Part shown: positions 9,901 through 15,307 of the stretch, one piece after another
Layout: each line of letters starts with the position of its first letter
Position numbering within the stretch: the stretch's first letter is position 1
NCBI GenBank assembly: GCA_000310025.1
Contig: FN649742.1
Coordinates: 4,476,397-4,491,703, forward strand
Source: Ectocarpus siliculosus
Taxonomy: Eukaryota; Sar; Phaeophyceae; Ectocarpales; Ectocarpaceae
DNA length: 15,307 nt
Reading direction: 5' to 3'
Notes under the pieces: model-generated
Seen by the model: the letters and a program-made list of their open reading frames with translations, nothing else
Database searches by the model: none
What the model was told of the DNA's origin: nothing
Position numbers and translations under genes: made by a program

Positions 9901-10008
9901 CACCCACCTTTTCCCCGTCACCCTCGTCAGCACAAGCATCAGTGCGGGAGGAAGGCTAACGACTAGGAGGATCGTAGTCAGCGATGTCGCTACCATGGCG
10001 TTCAGCAT
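6754..10008 (-). CDS. DHRS7B/PexRAP-like short-chain dehydrogenase/reductase, membrane-anchored (6 exons)
   Basis: Exons on the minus strand are 10008-9908, 9142-8845, 8392-8072, 7826-7687, 7327-7243 and 6915-6754, giving 368 residues. Residues 5-28 form a hydrophobic signal anchor. The Rossmann motif TGASSGLG (47-54) follows, then SGRR (72-75), which favours NADPH, and NAG (131-133). The catalytic tetrad is Asn155, Ser238, Tyr251 and Lys255 (YAASK). The C-terminal half (SLSVNALTADG, TTAQGRDP, ADL, LRALAP) matches the animal DHRS7B (SDR32C) pattern rather than the sphingosine-pathway reductase KDSR. The DHRS7B family is linked to acyl/alkyl-dihydroxyacetone phosphate reduction in ether-lipid synthesis at peroxisome or ER membranes. 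The substrate here is inferred. A low-complexity insertion occupies residues 173-230. Confidence 0.9.
6916..7242 (-). other. Reductase intron 5 (327 nt, phase 0)
   Basis: It begins GTGGGA and ends TTGCTTCGAAG. A short CAG run (7184-7195 on the plus strand) is the only notable content. Confidence 0.8.
7243..7327 (-). CDS. Reductase exon 5: C-terminal substrate-region motif
   Basis: This exon completes Ser287 and encodes residues 288-315: LSVNALTADGTKHAQMDATT then AQGRDPRE. This is strongly diagnostic of DHRS7B relatives. The donor GAG then GTGGGA is phase 0. Confidence 0.9.
7328..7686 (-). other. Reductase intron 4 (359 nt, phase 2)
   Basis: It begins GTTCGT and ends CTCTTTGCAG. It holds a G-rich run (about 7584-7609 on the plus strand) and a tetranucleotide microsatellite close to the acceptor. 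Confidence 0.8.
7339..7380. repeat. Tetranucleotide microsatellite (GAAC)3 then (AGAC)7
   Basis: Three GAAC units (7339-7350) adjoin seven AGAC units (7353-7380). On the gene strand they read as GTCT and GTTC repeats ending 11 bases before the intron 4 acceptor, so they form its pyrimidine/GU-rich tract. Confidence 0.93.
7687..7826 (-). CDS. Reductase exon 4: catalytic YxxxK
   Basis: This exon encodes residues 241-286 plus two bases. GKFGMANRSSYAASKHALVG carries Tyr251 and Lys255, and LNIFPGYVRT follows. The donor is ACCAG then GTTCGT, phase 2. Reading past it gives FVNTCGKREN, which does not fit the family, whereas splicing gives YVRTSLSVNALTADG, which does. Confidence 0.88.
7827..8071 (-). 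other. Reductase intron 3 (245 nt, phase 0)
   Basis: GTACTG to a T-rich tract ending TTTCTGCAG. It is the shortest intron in the window and holds nothing else recognisable. Confidence 0.85.
8072..8392 (-). CDS. Reductase exon 3: NYFG motif, low-complexity insert, catalytic Ser
   Basis: This exon encodes residues 134-240. VDRRVMAVNYFGPVGLAKGL includes the tetrad Asn155. A stretch made mostly of Ala, Thr, Gly, Pro and Ser (173-230) follows, then RFVVVNSVQ with catalytic Ser238. The donor is CCAG then GTACTG, phase 0. The insert is fully open. One GT-AG pair inside it would leave the frame shifted, so an overlooked intron is unlikely. Confidence 0.9.
8393..8844 (-). other. Reductase intron 2 (452 nt, phase 0)
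   Basis: It begins GTGAGC and ends CTCTTCTCAG on the minus strand. Splicing joins NAG to ISTRGSVAETP, which matches the family. No gene or repeat is seen inside it. Confidence 0.85.
8845..9142 (-). CDS. Reductase exon 2: NADPH-binding Rossmann half
   Basis: This exon completes Arg34 and encodes residues 35-133. It begins RIAYLPGKVIWITGASSGLG, then SGRREDALERV, LPFDVAD and FGRVDALVLNAG. The exon ends exactly after AAC GCC GGG and is followed by GTGAGC, phase 0. Confidence 0.93.
9143..9907 (-). other. Reductase intron 1 (765 nt, phase 2)
   Basis: It starts GTGGGT and ends CCGTTTGCAG on the minus strand. The polypyrimidine tract is an unusual, almost pure C run (C8-T-C11, plus-strand 9154-9173), 11 bases from the splice site. 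Elsewhere it has short direct repeats (GCACTCC, CAGCAGTCAG variants at about 9615-9712) and no coding signal. Confidence 0.8.
9154..9173. repeat. G11-A-G8 homopolymer tract (C tract on the gene strand)
   Basis: Nearly pure G on the plus strand. On the transcript it is the C-rich part of the intron 1 acceptor region. Its exact length may be unreliable in sequencing. Confidence 0.9.
9908..10008 (-). CDS. Reductase exon 1: start codon and membrane anchor
   Basis: This exon encodes residues 1-33 plus two bases of codon 34. The start at 10008 reads MLNAMVATSLTTILLVVSLP; the second ATG, at 9996, has an even better context (GCCATGG) and would remove only four residues. A hydrophobic run to LMLVL is followed by basic residues (TRVTGKR), typical of a signal anchor. 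No ATG lies further upstream in this frame. The donor AAAAG then GTGGGT is phase 2. Confidence 0.82.
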
Positions 10009-10207
10009 TGTGCCTCGATGCACCAAGCAAGCAAAGAAGTAGCAGCGGACGCCGGACGCAACGGCAGTGTTGTGGCTCTGCTCTGGCTCGAAAACTCCTG
10101 ATCTGTCCACATGATGTACGTAGTGCACGCACTTACAGTACGGGCAGCTGCGTGAGTACCCCAAATCTCTATCTTAGCACCGGAGCCCCCTTACGTGCGG
10201 GAGGGTC
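10009..10207. promoter_or_regulatory. Possible bidirectional promoter region
   Basis: 199 bases separate the reductase start (minus, 10008) from a candidate first exon on the plus strand (10208). No TATA box is evident; ACGT-containing motifs occur near 10127 and 10194. The call depends on the plus-strand exon being real. Confidence 0.3.
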
Positions 10208-10303
10208 ATGGCGGCTGGTCGCGTAGGCTCGCAGCTTGCTCTGTGGTACGTACAAGAACAGGCATACGCACCACCATCTGCCAACGCCGAACTGCTGTCG
10301 AAG
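10208..10303 (+). CDS. Candidate first exon of an unidentified plus-strand gene
   Basis: An ATG with G at +4 opens 32 codons, beginning MAAGRVGSQLALWYVQEQAY and ending AELLSK, then a strong donor AAG|GTAAGC in phase 0. The peptide is protein-like, but I do not recognise it. The SQLALW string recalls the start of hydroxymethylbilane synthase, yet the expected TR pair is missing and no later motif of that enzyme was found, so I do not assign it. A possible second exon is 10482-10580 (acceptor GTGCAG, 32 codons to TAA). The position head-to-head with the reductase supports a gene start. Confidence 0.35.
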
Positions 10304-11193
10304 GTAAGCAGGAAGTGTGCAAATGCCATGCCGCGTACTGAACGAAAAGAGAGTTGAGCTTGCGAAGATATATGATTAGGGGTCGAAGTACGTGCATACA
10401 GGTGTGCACGGAGGGAGGTTCGAGTTGTAGTAGTAGGAGGTAGAGCTCTACTTGGTCGTTGTGTGCCGGCAGCCTGTGCAGCAGCCACAAGACTATGACG
10501 GTTGTCCAGTCACCAACGAGTTTCGGGCAGCTGACGTGCGTGCCAGCTGCAGAAGAGCCACAGCTGGAATGGGGCTATAAGTACACAATACCCCAAAATC
10601 CTCCAAACGGGGTCCTTACAAGCAGATGCATGTATGCATGGTACATGCATTAGTGCTGTTCATAGGATAGCTCAGCTTGCGACAAGAGAGCCTCACAGCT
10701 CTCCGCCTCTGGCGTACCTATGTGTAACGAGGCGGTTCCTTCAACGGTTAGCTTTCGGTCGTGGCACTAGTCTGTCGCCTCGTGACTAAGTGTGTCCATG
10801 GATCGTAGGCGGCGTTAGAACTTACAGCAGTATTCAGTAGTCAGCCATGTGCAAGTTGATGTTATTTCATGACACACATCCAGCCGTGGACTTCAAGAGC
10901 ATCGAGCAAAAGCACGCCGACACCGCAGCCGCTCAAAGCATGCATTCCCTCTCTCCTGCTGTGTTACCTTTGTTCCGGGTAGCTTCAAGGCTCTTGGCAT
11001 CCTGGATCGAGATCTAACAAGGAACTCAAAACATCACCCAGGGCACTAAGGACGGGGCGACAGAGACAGGGAAAAGCATCACATAAGAGCCAGCGGCGGC
11101 GGGGTAGAGAGAGAAAGACAGCCTTGAGAGGTTGTGAGTTGCGCGGCCGGGAGTAGACAAAGCGAGAAAAGGGAGAGAGGCAAGGGCTGAGTT
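10304..11193. other. Sequence with weak exon candidates only
   Basis: It contains the possible exon 10482-10580 and a 56-codon plus frame at 10847-11017 (MCKLMLFHDTHPAVDFKSIE at its start) with a believable amino-acid mix. An inverted repeat lies at 10626-10650. From 11090 to 11190 the sequence is purine-rich. I cannot connect these parts. Confidence 0.4.
10626..10650. repeat. Short inverted repeat
   Basis: ATGCATGTA and TACATGCAT are perfect 9-base arms around a 7-base loop (TGCATGG). The arms also contain the RY-type CATGCATG-like pattern. Function unknown. Confidence 0.6.
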
Positions 11194-11253
11194 ATGGGGA
11201 ACCACGACAGGCCCCAGACCACCAAGAGCGTCCTCATCAACATGTGGTCTACG
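11194..11253 (+). CDS. Candidate first exon, unidentified
   Basis: An ATG after GAGTT, with G at +4, opens exactly 20 codons, MGNHDRPQTTKSVLINMWST, before the near-perfect donor ACG|GTAAGTG in phase 0. The sequence before the ATG is purine-rich, so it is not an acceptor; if coding, this is a first exon. I found no phase-compatible second exon that is convincing. Confidence 0.25.
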
Positions 11254-13778
11254 GTAAGTGAGGAAGAGGGCAGCAAACGTGATGCCGACAAGGCGGTCCT
11301 GCTAGAAGAAAGTGTTACACTTCGATTGACTGCTGTTCTATTAGGTCCTTTGCAGCATGCGTAGGGGTGAACACGGAAATGTACTATGCGTATGCCACAA
11401 GGTGGTCGTTCTAGTAGGCGGCCGAGCCACGAGTCTTGGAATCGGTCACCGACGGTGTTTCATCAGATTGATTCTTCGTGCCCGGTCTCACTGGATAGAC
11501 ATCATAGCGGTTCATTCTGCGAAAAAGACAACACAAACGACAGCAACAACAACAGTAGCAGCAACCCGCATCAGCAGATCCTAACTGTCAATCAAGGAGG
11601 TTTTTCCCGCAATGTCGGGTTTGTGTATGTCTCCTGACAAACAAGGGTTTGCGACTTTTCGCACTCCCAGGTTGCGAGGTGACCCCAGCAGTCTACCGGC
11701 AAAGTGTCATGGACAAGCTACCGCCTCGCTCTTGTGATTTACTCGCCGCGGAGCTTGCTCACCTCGTGATGCTCTTTGCTTCATCTATCCCGTGTGTTGT
11801 CGACGCTACTGTAGATTTTCTCCTTCTCCTAGCCAATAACTCGTGTTGAATCTATGTAAAGCCGGAATCACAACTTGCTCCTAAAATAGGCGGTCTGCCC
11901 ATATCAAGGATTGAAGCCCGTGATTGGTCGAGGGCACGAGCGTGAATTATCCATCCAACAACAAGCCCTCGAGGTTCTCCGAACAAAAGAGGCCAGAAAA
12001 AATTAAAACCAGAAAATAATTTTAACCTTCCGCGGCACTAATATATTGTATTTCACCTCCGCCCTTCTGTCTGCCGTCTTGCACGTACCGCCCGCACTCT
12101 CTGCTGTTGTGTGTCCTCATGTTGCGTGTGCGGTCGTGGTGATGTGTGTCGTTTTATGCCGACGCCCTCGGCGGTGGGTGGCTGCAGCTGACTATCTTCC
12201 TACCAATCTTCATCATCGTCAGGTTCGATCTCTTGTGGTGAGTGAGGGAGTGAGGGCGTGAGGTAGCTGGCAAGATGGGGACAGCCTCAACCCGTGCGTC
12301 CGACCAGCGTCGATTTTTTTTTTTTTGTGTCAGTGCGCGCCGAAGCTATGAGTTTAGCCCCGTCCACCATCCTATCATTGGTCTTCGGTTGTTTTTATTT
12401 CATCCGCATGGTTCTCTATACGCCAGCCCTGACATCTCTCCTTCAAGCTCTGCGGTGAAGTGACTGCAGCTCAAGTTTTGTGCTACATTTTATCGATCAT
12501 CAATAGATACGGTCGGCTGTTGAGCTAAGGCGGGGAGGGCGTGGGGCGAACCTTGATCGTTCGGCAGGAGCAGGCGGATGGCGCGAATGCATTCAAGCGT
12601 CAAGGGTTGCAGGAGAACCGCCTGCAGTTTTCGTCTTACGCCTCCGGCAAACTGTCGTATAGTAGATAGCTGCCTTCATTGATGGGGGTCCGCAACAAAG
12701 TAATTGTAGGTACTCCACGGTGCTCGGCAGAATTGTCTTGAAGTTTTATCCCTGAACAGGACGGAGCAGTGTTTACCCGCTCCCGCTCCGTGAACGTCAC
12801 TGGGAAATAGTATGTAGCAGCTTAGGATTGTCGGTTTTGAAACCCGCTCCGTGAATATCGTTGCGACCTCGTCGTACCGCAGGATGACCACCCGCTGTGT
12901 TAACATCGTCATCTTCCTTTTATTTCTTGCCCCTTCCACCCCTACCGTATCTTTGTTCGCGTCTCCCCGCCCCCCCCGGTGGCGCCTTCGTGCGCGTGTT
13001 CGACTGTTTGAACTACCACGCGGCTGCGCAGGGATTTGCTAATGGTGTGGGCGGCAGCAACATCGATCATGTGAGAGACAGAGAGCACGTGGGTGTGGAA
13101 AACGAAGTGTTTCGCCGATGCACCTGCCGAACAAATTCTTCGTTCTCTTCTTTTTTTAGTAGTTGAAGGAGCACGAATAGCCCTGGTGCGAGTATCGGGC
13201 TATCTGTCGAGACTAATGCTCTTCGATATGGAGCATGACTAACTGCTGTCTAAGTAGCTGTGACTTGGTCTATAGTGGGCATGTCATAACCGGTGTCTGG
13301 CACACTTGTCGTGACCTGTGGGCACACACCGTTGTAGGGTCGGGAGTGGACTTGGAGCGCTGGCCTCTGATCCGCCGCCCGCCGCGCTTCTGCGTTTGCG
13401 TCCTCTCTCGGCCCATCAGAAACTATTGTCTGCCGCCATCTGCCTACTGCTGTCCTTCCGTCTCTTTTCACGTGCTCTATAGCTACAGCAAATGCGTGCT
13501 ATCCTCCACGGAAAAGACAGAAAGAGTATCGGAGGTTCTTCCTCTCTGGTGACCCCAGGTTTCCGAGAGAACATGAGGCATTGGATTATTCTGGTTAGCA
13601 TTACATGTCCGTTTCTTCTGTCTGTGCGACAAAGAAAACATTCTCTCTTGGGAAAACTTGAAGGCAAGCGCCACGGGAATACAAAGTGGAGCAAAAAAAC
13701 GAAACTCCTGTGTTCCATTCCTTCCTATGGTGCGACTCTGGCTGTTGCCCAGAATTGTAGACGGGGGCGATATACCGT

Positions 13779-13874
13779 GGGGGGGGGCTCAATAACGCCG
13801 GTATGTGCCCAGCAACTTCACCGGCGCTACTCAGGGCCACCGGCGCTACCCAACCGGCGTTATTGACGCCCCCC
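13779..13874. mobile_element. Small foldback or MITE-like element (about 96 bp)
   Basis: The left end (13781-13802) and the reverse complement of the right end (13853-13874) agree at 20 of 22 bases, including a perfect 14-base TCAATAACGCCGGT preceded by G runs. Inside, ACCGGCGCTAC occurs twice (13820-13830 and 13839-13849), and a variant, ACCGGCGTTAT, starts the right arm. Terminal inverted repeats plus subterminal repeats are typical of non-autonomous DNA elements. No target-site duplication is obvious, so the class is unknown. Confidence 0.5.
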
Positions 13875-14615
13875 GACTTAACACAAAGTCGTTGTCTTTG
13901 AAGCTCGACGCACCCCCTCAAATAGTTTACCTGCGTGAAGTACTTAACGCAAGTTTCGACGTTGTTGTCCATCTAACCTTCGGTGTCCCATATTCCTTGC
14001 CCGCGTTTCCACCTCCCTTGTATTTTACCCTCACCCGCCTGTTCTCTCTCCCGCCCGCGTTATCTTTCTCTACACGATGTTATGTGACCCGTGCTGCCTT
14101 CGTACATGGCCTCTCGTCGTCTCTTACTGTAGGATGGTCGTGCCTCCTGTGGGATGGATCAGGTACGGTACAAATGACACCGATGTTGGCGAGAACGTTG
14201 GCTGTAGTTGACTTGTTTTGCGAGACGATTGGGTGCCAGAGATTTTGGGGGAGGGGGGTCGAGGACTGCTGTGACTCCGCTCTCCGAAATGTAATGCAAC
14301 GTACGCCCGTTGCTTTCGTTGGCAACACGCCGCATTCCCGTAGGCTTTTATTGGTCGGGGTAACCTCTCTCTCTTGCCCGCCTCACGCCGCCCCCAATTC
14401 CCATCGTGTCTCTTTTTAACGTGCGTGTGTTGCTTGATTGGTCGCTCATTTGTCTCCTTCTCTTGCCCCTTTTTTCGCTCCTCTTTGCTTCACCCCCATC
14501 CGCTTGTGTGCGCAACCCGAAACCGTTTTGCGGGGAGTGCAGGCCACACCCGTACTCAGATTTCGTATGGAATCGCCGCCGGTCTAGGGCCGACTGAAGG
14601 GCTGAAGCGCGATAG

Positions 14616-14834
14616 ATGAGGGACATCAACGACAACGAGACATGGGTGGAGGAGGGTTTTAGACTGATGGCAAACGCACGTGCGTTGGAGCAAAGCGGAG
14701 GAGATCTTCCACGAAAGCCAGAACGGAGATCAAATGGAGAAGACCGGAGATATTTCCTGCACGAGTGGTGGTCGTCCCCCCGGGAAGGAAGCCTTACAAC
14801 TCCAAGGGAGGCTGATCGACCCAAGCCAAAGTAA
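14616..14834 (+). CDS. Possible small ORF, 72 codons, unidentified
   Basis: It starts MRDINDNETWVEEGFRLMAN and ends in a TAA, with a charge-balanced composition unlike the Ser/Arg/Cys-rich chance frames around it. A TAG lies directly before the ATG and the start context is poor (T at -3). It could be an independent small gene, part of an intron, or chance. It lies 57 bases before the acceptor of the next exon. Confidence 0.2.
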   Translation: MRDINDNETWVEEGFRLMANARALEQSGGDLPRKPERRSNGEDRRYFLHEWWSSPREGSLTTPREADRPKPK

Positions 14835-14891
14835 CTAAAACGTCGGTCGTCATTGCATGTTCTTTCTCTCTTCACTACTTCGCTGCTGCAG

Positions 14892-14973
14892 CAGCCCCCA
14901 GCCGCCCTGCTGCTGAGCTGGTTGAACGCGACAGCAAGTACTTCGTGGCTCAGATGGCTCATGGAGAGGCATG
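14892..14973 (+). CDS. Exon of an unidentified plus-strand gene cut by the contig end
   Basis: A very strong acceptor (TTCTTTCTCTCTTCACTACT then TCGCTGCTGCAG, ending at 14891) precedes an open frame reading PSRPAAELVERDSKYFVAQM then AHGEAW, followed by a GTAGGA donor at 14974. An alternative acceptor three bases later is possible. The composition is that of a soluble, partly helical protein. I do not recognise the family. Upstream exons should lie before 14880 but could not be identified, and the following sequence is unreliable. Confidence 0.45.
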
Positions 14974-14994
14974 GTAGGATATGTAGCTCCCTCG

Positions 14995-15307
14995 TATGGC
15001 GGCTTGTTGGGGGGGGGGGGGGGGGACCTCCGGGGCCAGGGGAAAAACAGGGCCCCCCCCGTGTTGGGAAAAAAACTGCCCCTTTTACTAAAATGGGGCT
15101 GGGTAAATTGATCCGGCATGGACCCCTTTCGGGAAAAAAGGGCTATGAAAACAAAAGGGGGTCCAAATCCCTGGGCATGAGGGGGGGTTCCCCCCCCCTT
15201 TCTACGAGGGGTTTTTTGTGGACCTTTTTTCAACCCCTTAATACCCCTTGGGTGGGTACCAAAACAAAATTTCCCCAAAAAAAAAAAATTTCTGTAACCG
15301 GTCTTGG
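14995..15307. other. Low-quality sequence at contig end
   Basis: Homopolymer runs dominate abruptly: G17 at 15009-15025, then repeated runs of 4 to 12 of the same base to the end. Nothing upstream has this texture. It looks like the unreliable tail of a capillary read rather than genome structure. No feature should be called here. Confidence 0.75.

Larger units (their letters stand above)
11254..14890. other. Long stretch with no assembled gene
   Basis: Possible coding pieces on the plus strand are 11672-11849 (acceptor CTCCCAG; contains VMDKLPPRSCDLLAAELAHL), 12568-12669 (acceptor TCGGCAG; EQADGANAFKRQGLQENRLQ), 12190-12239 (hydrophobic, with donor GTGAGTG) and 14616-14834. None has a recognised domain and their phases do not chain. 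The direct repeat CCCGCTCCGTGAA occurs at 12782 and 12843. The foldback element is at 13779-13874. Long open frames at 13805-14419 (plus) and 14348-14962 (minus) look non-coding. Confidence 0.4.

Noticed and set aside
6754-10008. Assignment as 3-ketodihydrosphingosine reductase (KDSR)
   Set aside because: KDSR shares the general fold and membrane anchor, but the C-terminal motifs here fit DHRS7B and not KDSR.
10208-10303. Assignment as hydroxymethylbilane synthase from the string SQLALW
   Set aside because: The conserved GTR before it is absent and no downstream motif of that enzyme was seen, so six residues are not enough.
12221-12236. tRNA B-box-like GGTTCGATCTC
   Set aside because: No A-box or foldable cloverleaf lies upstream at the right distance.
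13805-14962. Two 204-codon open frames (13805-14419 plus, 14348-14962 minus)
   Set aside because: Ser/Arg/Leu/Cys-rich without domains; one begins inside the foldback element and the other runs antisense across a better exon.
15009-15025. G17 run as telomeric or quadruplex structure
   Set aside because: It sits within a block of random-looking homopolymers of all four bases, which points to poor base calling; there is no telomere repeat unit.

Overview
The window reads as nuclear DNA of an intron-rich eukaryote. Both genes I can assemble are cut by GT-AG introns of 245 to 3684 bases. There are many microsatellites, and no operon structure or bacterial ribosome-binding sites. The intron density, moderately high GC and alternating gene strands would suit a brown alga or related stramenopile such as Ectocarpus. 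That assignment is inference only; no marker here proves it.

Two genes are secure. (1) A three-exon plus-strand gene (863-6151) encodes a 352-residue RluA-family RNA pseudouridine synthase without an S4 domain. Its N-terminus is Arg-rich and acid-free like an organelle presequence, so it probably modifies mitochondrial (or plastid) RNA. (2) A six-exon minus-strand gene (10008-6754) encodes a 368-residue membrane-anchored short-chain dehydrogenase of the DHRS7B/PexRAP type, a family linked to reduction of acyl/alkyl-dihydroxyacetone phosphate in ether-lipid synthesis. The genes are convergent, with 602 bases between their stop codons. All splice phases in both models agree, and conserved motifs read cleanly across every junction.

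Layout: 1-862, upstream sequence of the synthase; 863-6151, the synthase, most of it a 3.7-kb second intron holding decayed copies of one repeat; 6152-6753, convergent 3' spacer; 6754-10008, the reductase; 10009-10207, a possible bidirectional promoter; 10208-14890, sequence with a few candidate plus-strand exons (10208, 11194) that I could not join into a gene, plus a small foldback element near 13.8 kb; 14892-14973, a convincing but unidentified exon; about 14995-15307, homopolymer-bloated sequence that looks like a poor read end at a contig edge.

No RNA genes, CRISPR arrays, insertion sequences, defence genes or viral genes were found. The most interesting points are the repeat-built intron in the synthase, the roughly 58-residue low-complexity insertion in the reductase, the foldback element, and the probable head-to-head promoter. 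I found no evidence of a wholly new biological system.
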